Assembly (NCBI GenBank): GCA_006386115.1
Contig: VFIW01000102.1
Span: 1-64,000 of the forward strand
Length of the DNA: 64,000 bases
Source of the DNA: Globisporangium splendens
Taxonomy: Eukaryota > Oomycota > Peronosporomycetes > Pythiales > Pythiaceae
Direction of reading: 5' to 3'
A program made the translations under genes and the position numbers. Shown piece after piece: positions 48,401 to 58,491 of this stretch; the first letter of the stretch is position 1; every line of letters starts with the position of its first letter. The notes beneath the pieces are model-generated. The model saw only the letters and a program-made list of their open reading frames with translations, was not told the origin of the DNA and searched no databases.

Positions 48401-49062
48401 TTCAGCGCTTGCTGAAATGCGTCGACACTTCGCTTCGTGTGGGTAAAATCGAGAAAGCAGTGGACCAGGAGCACAACGACGCGCAACAACGCAAGATTGC
48501 GAAATGGCTCGTCGAGTTGCTGGTCAAAGGCAGCGCTGCGAAATGCCCGCGCGTGCTTAAGAACTGGTCGCGGATCGATTTCGTCCCCAAGGTAGACAAC
48601 GCTGCTACCAATAGCAAAAGTGTGGTGTGGCTGCACCATCACACCACATTCACGCACGAGCCTTGCACGAAATGCCTTTCACCAGCGCATGCCGTTGGAG
48701 ATTGTTCGACTGCTGCTGCTGAGTTGGAGACGATCAAGAAGAAGCACGTATTCACTGTGTCTGTCGATGTTCCGCAGACAACTCGACGCAGCGACCGCAC
48801 ACTTCCGACAAACACGAGAGCAAATGGTCTACACGAGAGCAAGGAGAACGTTGTTTCGGCTCAAGTGACGCAGGGTGGAGCCAAAGGAAAGCAAAAGCAT
48901 GGCAACCCATCGAAAGCGCAGGGAGGAGCTGGAACCAGAAAAGTTCGCTATCGGCCTCGTCGTGATGCTGCCGAAGCAAACAACAATCTGAAGTCAAACG
49001 ATGGCAACGCGGAGGCAAACACGCGATCTTCATCGAACTCTGTAGTCGCAAGGAACGAGTAA
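45451..49062 (+). CDS. Non-canonical poly(A)/terminal uridylyltransferase
   Basis: Nucleotidyltransferases of this family add adenosines or uridines to RNA 3' ends in turnover or processing. The 1,203-residue intronless protein begins with a long, charged low-complexity region (1-500) with an RG-rich start. The catalytic palm has ILFGSSLSHYGSMNSDLDLCL (about 520-540, two metal-binding Asp). The third Asp is in LDCDLCF near 721 after a large insertion of about 180 residues that is not usual for the family. The central helices (ARILGLAIKHWAKQ, LSSYSFVLLTVYFLQ) and the PAP-associated part follow. A CCHC zinc knuckle (CTKCLSPAHAVGDC) lies near 1,075, then a basic tail. Whether it prefers ATP or UTP cannot be decided here. 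Confidence 0.85.
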   Translation: MDAAAPDPPAHGSQRHRGGRGRGSRSGAGANKKQREEGDERTEASSRGRKGKDGGASEAVKTKRQQRVSKKKHSSREDSTLRSDTQTREETTAQHADDEVTQPLHIDIAENPKPEVNSKGNPNGNPNGESEEVDAKSAATNAAAEDAKRADVPRRERKKKKESEHESKPKEDFSVDLVTASNFKETAWFTATGGNLRFAQWLFGRCQGMADVTTMDNASVLQRVHQLYRLEKKIQQELLTRPSQSVDAGSNDDDGEEHENGDGTAAANAAEEELWSVAAIVDEVRNVLRVSRKELLKQQEKSKSSQKSKQKKSLERTVYSELIENATELLLNRASFEEIPILERWMEFLNEDVFEGVESPEVEQESSGPAAKEAELEPSAKDGNLDEAEQQTLAENESVEAVAAKNADAKLTKREKRQQKQQQGKIVEAAVCEQLEICIAFLRECQRVADENGRDQQAQTKLLLLSTESPIAAQLVSELNQIYSDIRINVSDEARRLKLTRDLQQLFRRKMDKWRKCEMILFGSSLSHYGSMNSDLDLCLIMDPSIALTSPTPVPKTTTPNEKTGIVSSRILRSMINGKTSGDGNVDHDLMSLHELLYQVKKSIEKTTALHRDLEKTKTPSRGQLKQMQQLRFFRAHLAMLRDAILDRIAAAGAEGGSEEAADAVAQTAATRMKELVARSRRQSEDLFRIRVMLERSNCEIRMVISGARIPIIRFRHVPTQLDCDLCFENVLATRNTFLLRAYASFDERARILGLAIKHWAKQRAINDASVGFLSSYSFVLLTVYFLQVAAKILPNLQDPQLLADANVAPEYYNGVNIAFCADRATAQRFHESRASVDTSQYSSATLLVWFFEFYSTHFDFAKRVVAIRSPDVVVDKRVKWGVQKAKAWRMSIEDPLETGRDLGCVLQFKGQSKILQEVKRAHKMLKEGKSFTDIAVPVQSAATNKKDNEAREDKKENKKSKHEDSVYLLTLWSHDTKLTKVDIQRLLKCVDTSLRVGKIEKAVDQEHNDAQQRKIAKWLVELLVKGSAAKCPRVLKNWSRIDFVPKVDNAATNSKSVVWLHHHTTFTHEPCTKCLSPAHAVGDCSTAAAELETIKKKHVFTVSVDVPQTTRRSDRTLPTNTRANGLHESKENVVSAQVTQGGAKGKQKHGNPSKAQGGAGTRKVRYRPRRDAAEANNNLKSNDGNAEANTRSSSNSVVARNE

Positions 49063-49322
49063 GTGCGCTTTCCTGTGCATTAGTGCAAATGACCGAGATG
49101 TGTGTGAAGCCGTCAAAGATGTAATGAGTGCAGAAAAGCAAGACTCACATGGCTAAAAAGAGGGGAGTACCTGACTTTGTGTTTGTAAATGAAAGCGTGT
49201 TTTGTGGGAATCCTTTGCCCCTTTCCTGACTTCGCGGCATTGTGAGCATGCTCACGTCAGTAAAGAAAATGCTACATCCTTGCGGCACATGAGAGTGATC
49301 TTCTAGCTGCCAATGACAAATG

Positions 49323-52237
49323 TCACCGAAGATCAAGAGGCACACTGTCATCCGGCGGTGTCGGCGACGGCGTCAGCCCACGGAATGAGTCTGAAGACGA
49401 CGCATAGGCACCCAGTTTCACCAACCTTGGGCCAGGAAGTGCTGTCGACGAGAGCGGATCCTCTGCTAAACTGTCCTTCGAGTCACTGCGACTTTTGTCA
49501 TGGAAGGAGTCAGTTGTGCTGCTCGAATTGCCACTTTGGCGGCGTTTTGTAGGGCTGATCACAGGATGACAAGTCGTGGAGGCAGAAGCAGCAGGCTGAG
49601 AGGTAAGACTCGACGCTGCCGTCGACGTTTGCGCGAGACGTCGCTGCTCGTTGTCTGAATTCGCAGTCGAACCTGACTGTTGCTCACTGACATCACCAGT
49701 TTTCGTGTCTTCGCTTGTATGCTGAAGCACACTGCCTTGAGCCTCCACTGAAGCGCTGGCATTCGAGTTCTTTGTGTTCACGCCAGTTCGATCGTCATTG
49801 TGAGCGGATTGAGCACCTTTGGGAGCGACCGCTGCGGCAGCAAGGAACACTTTCTGCTGGTCTGACTCAGTGGTAGGAGGGTCCGAAGAACGATTCACGG
49901 ACCCGACACGGGAGAACGAAACGACCATCTTGGTGATCCCGTAGGTGGCGAGAGCTCCGTTTGGCACTACGAGCTCTAGGAGTGGACGAAATGCGCCAAA
50001 TGCTTCGCTGGGCGACTTGAGCGCAAACAGCGCGTCGGTGATGACGAGCAGCTTGTTATTTGCATACGCAACGCCCGAGTCGCTGTTCTTTAACAGACAC
50101 TCGTCACGATTCTGCTGGATCACTTCGAGTACTTTTCTCCCCCAACGGGTCTCCGTGTCTTTACTTCGTGCTGGATCTGAACGCAACGCGATGTGCTGCA
50201 CGGCCTGATCCGCGAAGGTCAGCGCGATGCTGTAGATCGGGTGCGACTGCAGAACCGTCACCAACGCCTCCGAGCTCAGAGACAGCAGATCACAGGCACG
50301 AAGCGTTCGTACCGAGTATGCACTTACCGAGTACCCGAGCACACCTTTTTCCCCAAAGTAGTCACCTTTGCTGAAATTCATGCTGCGATAGATGTTCGGC
50401 TGCCCACGACTGATCGAGTGAAGTTGTCCACGCACAACAAAATACATCGACTTGGAGATGCTGCCTTCGACGAGGACGTTCTCACCACGCGGGTACCCTT
50501 CAAACCTGAGATGCCGTGCAATCAGCTGCATGAGAGCTTCGGGGCTCCCCGAGTGGTCATTGCGAGAGATCGGGCAAAACACGTCGTCGACGAATGCACG
50601 GAGCGGAAAGCTCGCAATGTTCAAGACCGACTCGGCGCGAATGCTGGACGGCACTTCTTCGAGCAGCGACTGGTAATCCACGCCACGGTGAGAGGACCAC
50701 AGAGACGACAGAAATGCCTGCGTTCGTGTCCTCAGGTCTCTCGAGATTTTCCACCTCCCCAAGTACAACTCCAGCGCGATATGGTTCTTGCGATACTCGA
50801 CTTCGTTCCCAATGTACGAAATGAAGAGACTCGCGATCTCGCCGATCATAAACGCCATGACTAGAAGTCCCACGAAGCGCGTGATGATCGCAAATACCAA
50901 GTGATGCGTGGAGTCGGGGATGAACGTTCGCCCTTTCTTGACAAACGCAGTCGTGGCAAAGAACAGACCACGCAGCAAACGAAGCGTCAGCAGCTTCGTG
51001 GCGGGACCGCTCGCACTGGAGGTGATATCAAGACGTTTATCAGGAAGCCACGCCTGCCACTCATCCCCGTAGCTTTCGTACACTGCAGTTGCAAAGTACA
51101 TACATGCGCTCCAATAGATGGTCAGGATGTACACCAGTGCCGACGATGCATCTCGTTGAAGATGCTGCGTCGATTGGGTTCGTTCATATAGTGCGTGAAA
51201 TTGAGCAACTTGAAGCACCGATTGATGCGGCACCATGGATTCTGCGTAAAGCTCAATGCCAAGTAGTCAACGGGGAAAGCACCCAAGATATCCCAAACCA
51301 AGCGCTCTTTCAAGTACTCTTGACGGTGGTCTTGCTCGTACAGGTCCATGGAGTCCTTAGTGTTCTTGATGCGCCAGCTCACCCAAATATCTGCAACGAA
51401 AAGCAGTTCACACAACAGCTCACTCTCGCGGACTACAGCAGGAATCCATCCTGTGCGCTCCGTCACATCAAAAGTGATCCGATACGGCACCACAATGGAC
51501 ATATAAATGGTTGTGAATGCAATCAGCTTGAGCCATGCGAAGTGGTACCAGATTTGAGCGGGGGCACCATAGAACAACACGGACAACACCTTTGGGACTT
51601 TGCATGGCGACTCCGACTGTTTGTTCCCACCGCTTGCTTGAGAAGCTGCTGCATTCATGAACCGGGAGTCCCGACTAGGTTTCCGTTTCACCATGGTATT
51701 GCTTTGCATGCGGCGAGAAACCAGCACTTCTTCCTCTGCTCGCTCCGCTTCAGCATTCAAATGGTCTTCTCGCGCCATCCTCGTCCCCGTTGCGACGTTC
51801 TGCTGTTCCTCAAACGCGATGCAGTTCAACCGCTGCTGCTCCTACCGGACTTTCATCATTCGGAGCACTTTTTGCTTCCAGTTTGGATACCGATTAAAGA
51901 CCAAGTCTAACGAGTCTCTCGACAATTTGTAGAGAATACACGATGCCTTGGCTCGCACGTACGCACTTCGCGCACTGCTGAAAAACAACGCATTTTCACC
52001 AAAGTAGCTTCCGGCACCGATCTGGTTGAGCTTCGTGAGAGGCTGCGCAGGCATGCCCACACCACTTGTTGGCGGCGTTGTATACAGATTCGGTTGTGGC
52101 AAATTCCCACTACCAAACGTATCTAGATTCGGCGAGGTGCTAGTCCCTATCGTCGTCGTACCTCGCAAAAATTCGTCCCGTGGTATCAGTGTGTCCAGGA
52201 CGCCCGTGAAGACAAAGTACATGCCACTTCCTATCAC
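49323..52237 (-). CDS. Second binding domain and CNG channel unit III (carboxy-terminal)
   Basis: Begins with the second nucleotide-binding fold (GSYFGENALFFSSARSAYVR) and reaches a TAG at 51,846-51,844 that is in frame with what follows. Unit III has S1-S3, then a frame change near 51,150. S5, a pore stretch FFATTAFVKKGRTFIPD, S6 (LLVMAFMIGEIASLFI) and a third binding fold (MYFVVRGQLHS, GDYFGEKGVLGY) follow. A serine-rich tail ends at 49,323. The three pore stretches differ from each other. Confidence 0.7.
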
Positions 52238-53534
52238 TTGCTGGCTCGATTGTCCTCCCCAGCGCTGTCAACACATTTGCAGCACAGTAGAGCGATCGGA
52301 AATACTGGGTACGACCAACTTTAGTCAATTTACTCGAACCGACAGGATACGTCGCGATCTTGATGTCGATGAAGTGAGTCTGGTTCAGGCGCACGAGGTA
52401 GACATCGTCTGACGGAATCCACGCGTCGTGCTTTGGACTGAAGCCTTCGATATACGTGATGCTGAAATGCAAGCACGCAATAACGTGGTACATCATGCAC
52501 AGCATGATGCCAAATAGTAGTAGTCGTTGCTTGCTTTTCAGCTGCAAGTAGTTGTCAACCTCTCGAAAATGGGTTGGAAGCCTCACTATCCGAAGCAGTC
52601 GTGGAATACGCACCGTTGCGTGGTGTGTCGAGTTCACAACGGCATTGTAAGGTAAAACACTTAGCAAGTCGAGAGTGAACCAGCTCTTCATGTACCTCTG
52701 TGCCGTTCGTGACGTATCCCAAATCTTCTCCGAGTCTTGGAAGTACGTGAAGTTGAAGTTCAGGTAGAGATCAACCCAGAGCACGATATCAGCTAATGCA
52801 TTGCACACTTCGAGGTACCAGCTCGACTGGTCGAGAAGATCGAATACCAAATGCAGAGGGACCATGATCCAATTGTACATCAGGCTTATCTGCAGAACCA
52901 GCACCCACCACATCCTCATCTTCGATTCCACATCGATGGCTCTGCGCAAGAGAAACCCATACCGACGAGACGGTTGCTTGAATTGCAATGAACTCCGTCC
53001 GACTTGAGCGTATAATTCTTGAATTGCATGCGTGACTCGCGCCGTCGCACTTGCCTTCTTATCGAAAGGCGGAGGAGTGAAATGCTCCGAAACCACCGGC
53101 TGATTTGCTCGTTTCTCAGCTTGATTAATGTCCTTGGCTAAAGGACTAGCATGCTCTGCTAAAGACAAAAGGCTCGGACTTTTCGTTTCCTCAGTTCGAT
53201 CTGGTTGGATTTTCGCAACTCGATTGCGCTGACCGGCCTTGGAAATGGCAAACGCTGTCGCTGTGACTGACTCGAGTGAAGGAGCAACTCGAGCTTTCTC
53301 TTTTACTTTCATATGCTTTCGAAGTAGTCCAGCGATTGTCTTCTTCGTTTCGGTCTTCGATTCATTTCCGTTTTTTAAATTCACATCAGCCCTTACACGG
53401 TGACCGAAGAGCGATTTCGCCATCTCTTCGACTTTATCAGGAATTGAAGTTGCATACTCTGGATAGCCTTCCAGTACGCGTTCCATGTGAAAGCGTGTGA
53501 GCTTGTACAGAGTGCAGTAGGTTGTCGTGAGCAC
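52230..53534 (-). CDS. CNG channel unit II (truncated after the pore)
   Basis: After the end of the first binding domain (TYCTLYKLTRFHMERVLEGY) and a basic linker, a second channel begins: S1 (WWVLVLQISLMYNWIMVPLH), S4 (RIPRLLRIVRLPTHFREV), S5 and a pore stretch NVLTALGRTIEPASD, again without a GYGD filter. The frame is lost there. In another frame a nucleotide-binding fold starts at once (IGSGMYFVFTGVLDTL), so S6 and the C-linker are absent. Confidence 0.7.
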
Positions 53535-53546
53535 CGTGGCAAAACG

Positions 53547-54934
53547 GGGCGGTTCAAAAACATCGCCATCTCACCGAAGAAGTTTCCCTTGCGAACTTCG
53601 CGAACCTCGACACCATCGACGATAACGTGAAGGACTCCCGAATTGACGAGGTACATTGCATCTCCGAGGTCATTAGCATGAAAAAGAGTGAAATTGGCGG
53701 GCAACGAGATCATCTCGAGCAAACTGGTAATTGCGATGATAAACTGCTCTGCACAGTCTTGGAAGATGATATTGGACACCATATCCTTCAGCATCGCGAC
53801 TTGGATATCCTTTGAAATAGAAGGGCATAGCAGACGCATCGTCTCTCGGTCGTTGGACTCGGTATACGTGTAATACCGCTTCAAATACCCAATGGCTTGC
53901 TGTTGCAGCTGGTTCGGTACGTGGTGGAATGATGATAGATGCTTGAACTGGTTGATTCGCGCCTCAGCAGTCTCTGTATGTCCACTTTCACACTTGGAGA
54001 TCATGAAAAACGTGGCACAAAGATAGATGAAGAGCGAAATCCCGCATAGCGCCACAATAATCGTGAACACGAATTCTTTAATTGTATACGGAAGCTCTCC
54101 TTCAAATAGCCCCGTCAGGATGCCAAAAGCCCAAAAGAGCGACATCAGGTACTTTGATTTTGGGCTGAGTTCATGCGTCGGAGCATGAGGTAACCAATGA
54201 TTGTCGCCATGAGTGTCAAAACCAAACTTGAACCGGACACACGCCACGAAATGGGACAGGAGTACCGTCACCACGAGAACTTTAAACATCTTGAGCAAAA
54301 CAAAATTCTTCGCGTAGACGTCGTCTAGCATGGAAATATACTTTGGGATCCGGCAGATACGAATCAACTTGTGCAGTTCCAAATACACCGGCGAGAAGCT
54401 CGACTTCCCAGCGAATAGCGAGATCGGCGGCAGTGCGATCATATCTAGCGCAAAGCGGTCCGACTTGATATATTTCAGCCGTGATTTCTTGGCATCACGG
54501 AACACGTTCCCATCTTCGTAGTAACCCGTATTCAGCTCCACGTAGACGTCCACAACAAAGAGCACTTCACACGCGTACACAGCCATGAGCTCGGACGTCA
54601 GCCACTTTTCAGCGCTGATCTTGAACGTCAGTAAGAATGGCATCGCCATAACTTCGTAGAGCAAGCACGCGAGCAGGATCTGATGCCAGAACTGGATAAA
54701 TTTCGAATTCGGGTCAAACGCGTTCCGCACTTCCAGTATCAGAGCTTCAATCGAGTTCGATCGCGACCGGAAGGTGTCTCGAAGTGTGGTAGACGACAGC
54801 CAATGGCTGCTCGCTCGTGCTCGGCGAATCGACGACCGGGGACTCGGCATCGGGGTCGCTTTCACGAACGACGAGTCCGCCACAGAGCCTTTATTGGTGA
54901 AAAACGAGTCGACGTTGGACGACATGTCCCCCAT
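53547..54934 (-). CDS. CNG channel unit I (amino-terminal)
   Basis: Starts with MGDMSSNVDSFF and a serine-rich region. The membrane part has S1 (ILLACLLYEVMAMPFLLTF), an S4 with regularly spaced positive charges (HKLIRICRIPKY), and S6 (IIVALCGISLFIYLC). The pore stretch reads FGILTGLFEGELP, without the GYGD/GFGD filter of potassium channels. The C-linker leads into a cyclic-nucleotide-binding fold (MYLVNSGVLHV, GNFFGEMAMFLNRP), where the frame breaks. Confidence 0.75.
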
Positions 54935-55818
54935 GCTTCAGACGCTCGATTCAGGATACGGCGGCGGACGCAGGACAGTGGTCTCACTCGCATCCGCTTC
55001 GCGACCACTTGGCCGTCGAACGGAACGACGCGGGGTCAATTGATGTGCGACACTGCGTCGAGAACCCTGTTGCCGTGATTAATAAAAGCGCCAAATGCGT
55101 GGAAACCGAGTCGTCTCTTCGTCGTCTTCTCACGAGCGAGTCACTTGATCACAGCAGCACATAGCTCCCGAAATAGCGCCGTCGGAGCTGCAAGAATAGA
55201 CACACGCGCGCCGGGTCGTGCGCATCGCCCAAGCGCCAAAATAGCCGCATTTCCGCCATCTACTCGCGCACGAGCAGTCCGCAAAATGGGTCAATGCAAG
55301 TGCAACCTTGAGTGTCAGAGTGACGGTCGTACGAGGATCATTCTGGAGAGTATTCTACAATCGATATATGTATACTCAGTGTAGGTATTGCGTCGAATGT
55401 TGATATCACAATGACTCTCCTGAGTTTATTGAGCTGTGCACTCTGAAATGGCGTGGCGCACACAGATAATACCTTTATAAAGTAATACCCTTGTGAAGAG
55501 TATATGCTGGGAAGTGTCGCTGCTTGGCGAGCGACACCGATACGAATCAGATGGTCGTGTGCCCACGTGTCAAGCGCAACCCCGCAAAGTCAGCATCTTA
55601 TGCAACTTCCTAAGTCAACACAACATTTGCAGCAGCTGTTTTCTATCAACTCTTGCGGCTCACCTTTCTGACTAAGTCGACAACCTGCCACACAGCCACG
55701 TTGCAAGCACCTGCGAGACCTGATATGCTTCCACCCACCCGCTTTTTCTCAGTCATTTGCGAAAGCGAGAGCAAGCGCACACACAACCAGGGCGTCCACA
55801 TAGAAGACGACGAAGAAC
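54935..55818. other. Divergent spacer between channel gene and ankyrin gene
   Basis: No ORF worth reporting. A TCATTTGC at 55,753, about 65 bp before the ankyrin ATG, resembles the oomycete initiator core TCATTYY and may mark its transcription start. Confidence 0.4.
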
Positions 55819-58136
55819 ATGGACGGCGACCGCAACTCTCCCCCGCGGAAGCGCGTGCGCCTGACGAGCCCTCGCGCTAATAACGCGTCGCCTGGCCGTC
55901 GCGATGACGCCGCAGCCGCCGCTATGGACGTGGACGCGCAGTCGGCGTCAGCAGGCGCCGTCGATGTCGGCGACGCGTCGACGTTTCTCACGCAGCAGCA
56001 GTCAGAGGAGAGCGGCGCTGCCGTCGAGTTTCGCCTCGGAGATGACAGAATGGACGCATTACCTGGCGACTCGCTGCATCTCGCTGAAGATGTGAGCAGC
56101 GTGTCGGACCCTCGGCGGTTCACGTTTCTGTCGTTTTCCGCGTTGTTTAACAATGCACCCGTCTTGGCCCAACAGGAAGGCAGCGGACGAGTGGGGATGG
56201 CGGAAACGAACTTTCCTGTGACGAATGAACATGGCGATATGAACGTTGACGATGAGGAGGTGATGAATGCGACAATGATGGAGCCGGAGATGATGATGGG
56301 AGCGAACAATCATGCGAGTGAGGAGTCGAGCGGCACGGACGATGAGGAACTACAGCAACTCACACGAGTGACCCAGGATCCGAGTGTGATCGTCGACATG
56401 CTCAACGGCGAAGGAGGCGGCGAAGTGAGAATTGAAGACCTGCTTCATACCTTGTTTGTCGCGGCAAAGGAAGCCAAAGCGACGCCCATACTGCAGTGTC
56501 TCCGAATTATCAAGAAAAACAAAAACGCTGAAGAACTGATGAAACGCGCTGTGACCGAAGAGGATGATACGGGGCTGACGCTACTGATGATCAGCGTCCG
56601 TAACAATATGCCTACTATTTCAGCATTGTTGATCCAAGAAGGCGCAGACGTGAATCAGTGGAATGTAAGTGCTAATCTTCATTTGTGTGTTCTGTGTCCA
56701 TGCTTTTAAGCAGCCACTAATGTTATTGTCGTGACGTCTTGTTTGGTTTAGGAAAAACGAACGTACGCGTTGCTGCTGGCAGCCCAGAAAGGGCTTGATG
56801 ACATCACCAAGTTGCTTTTGGAGAATGGCGCCAATGAAGAGTCGAAGAACATGTCGTTGATTCCTGCGTCGCACTTTGGACATTTGTCCGCAGTCCAGTT
56901 GCTACTCGAATTCGGTGCCAACCAGAACTACTCCAACAAGAAAGGAACGACGCCGTTGATGAGAGCAGCCCAAGAAGGACGGGAAAATGTCGTCAGGTTT
57001 CTTATCAGCAAAGGCGCCGATGCCTGTGCAGCGAACGTGAGTACGCATTTGTCTATGCAGTTGCTTTCGTGGCTTCATCTTTTTACTCACTTGATTCATG
57101 TTGTAAATGACAGAACGAAGGAATGACAGCTTTGATGCTTGCAGCTCAGCGCGGACATGCGAGAATCGCGACGATCTTAATTGCGTCTGGATCTAACGTG
57201 AATAAACAGACAAGGCAAGGCAGCACCGCTCTTCTTCTGGCTGCGAAGCGTGGTCACACAGCCGCAGTCGAGTCACTTTTGACTGCGGGAGCCGACATTT
57301 TCATGAAGGATGATCGAGACAAAACAGCGGCTGAGACCGCGAATCGCCGTGGTCACCTCGACTTGTTCCTCAAGATCACAGTATCGGTAAGTCGTTTCGT
57401 TTTCTTCAGTTTGCTTGCAGGCTGTACGTTTGCCTAACATGTTTGCTTGCATGTGCATCCTTTATTGCAGAATCAAATCCGGCTTATGCGAGAAGGTCTT
57501 CGACGAGAAAGGTCGTTTATGCTGATGTCATTATCAACACTTTATGTCATGTCACGGGCGACGCTCGCTCCTGCTTATTACCTCCCGCAGCGACGGAAAG
57601 ACTTTGAGTTGATGGATCGAACGATACGGCTGCCAAAGCCACTTTTGGAGAATATCGCGCTGTACCTGCCGCTGTGCCGAATGTGGGATCGTCAGTTGCG
57701 ATATCTGGTCTACGAAGCTCCATTCCAACCGAGCCGGGTCGTGAAGCAAGGGATTGACATCCTCGACGAGATTTTGTTGGCAGTCGGTCTCGAGATGCGG
57801 TCATCGCTTAAGACCATCAAGCAGGAGTGCGAGTCGTACCACGCGAACGGTCACCTCGCGCTTTTACGAGACAGTGCTGAGTTCCGATCCATTTTCACGA
57901 CCGAGAGCCGACTGCCGATGCCTACAGAGATGCTGAAGAAGTTTCGGCGGCTGGCAGACGTTCAGGGCGCATTACGCTCGTATGCGGTGAACAACGCGAT
58001 CCAGTTTGGCCCCGAAGTCGCGCAAGATATCGTCGCGCTGCTCACGGAACTGCTCGACTGGGACGCGGCGCGGAAACGCGCAGAGAGCAGCGTGGACGTG
58101 CTGCAGGCAGCAACAGGCAGCAGCGAGTCCCCCTGA
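55819..58136 (+). CDS. Ankyrin-repeat protein (intact copy)
   Basis: Four exons (55,819-56,664; 56,752-57,036; 57,114-57,386; 57,471-58,136) give 689 residues. Introns of 87, 77 and 84 bp all have GT-AG borders and phase 0. The first 240 residues are low in complexity and acidic, with a basic cluster at the start (RKRVRLTSPR) that could be nuclear targeting. About six ankyrin repeats fill residues 250-465 (for example GMTALMLAAQRGHARIATIL). The carboxy-terminal 220 residues are helical without a recognised family. Ankyrin repeats bind proteins; partner unknown. Exons 1-3 are duplicated at 1,457-14,537 and interrupted there by transposons. Confidence 0.88.
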
Positions 58137-58491
58137 GTGCAACTAGCGCAGCAGTCAGTCAATATTTAGAGAGTCTGTACAATCCAACGCGCATATACAG
58201 TCCGTCCGTCCACATAGCGTCTCTCGCTGACAACGTGCTTTGTGAAACGTGATGTCAATGGGTTGTGACTGGTTAAACATATTATTCGACATAAAAGGGT
58301 TCTGAACCTTGCGTAAAAATGCACTATTCAGTTCAACGCTGTCATCGTGATGGTAGGATGCTACATAGAGAGGTATTTATTCTCTGTACAGGTAGGACAG
58401 CACGCATTCACATTCACCACCACATTTCGTCCACATTCGCATTCTCCAAGCCGCCGAAAGACGCAGACGAAGACGCAAAGCTCGTGCAGAG

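Larger units (their letters stand above)
49323..54934 (-). pseudogene. Three-unit cyclic-nucleotide-gated (CNG/HCN-like) channel gene with lesions
   Basis: Three consecutive channel units, each with six-helix-type membrane region and cyclic-nucleotide-binding domain, occupy one strand without promoter-sized gaps. They look like one long polypeptide of roughly 1,800 residues. Lesions on this reading: a frame change at about 53,545 in the first nucleotide-binding domain (run of C); a frame change at about 52,275-52,230 with loss of helix S6 and C-linker of unit II; an in-frame TAG at 51,846-51,844; a frame change near 51,150 in unit III. None of them has GT-AG borders of a sensible size. Either a pseudogene or a stretch with sequencing errors; three lesions are simple, but the S6 loss is not. 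If functional, it would be a plasma-membrane cation channel. Confidence 0.7.

Noticed and set aside
55904..56313. Alternative frames overlapping ankyrin exon 1
   Set aside because: The same frames recur at 1,434-1,814 only because the DNA is duplicated; the main frame has the ankyrin continuation.
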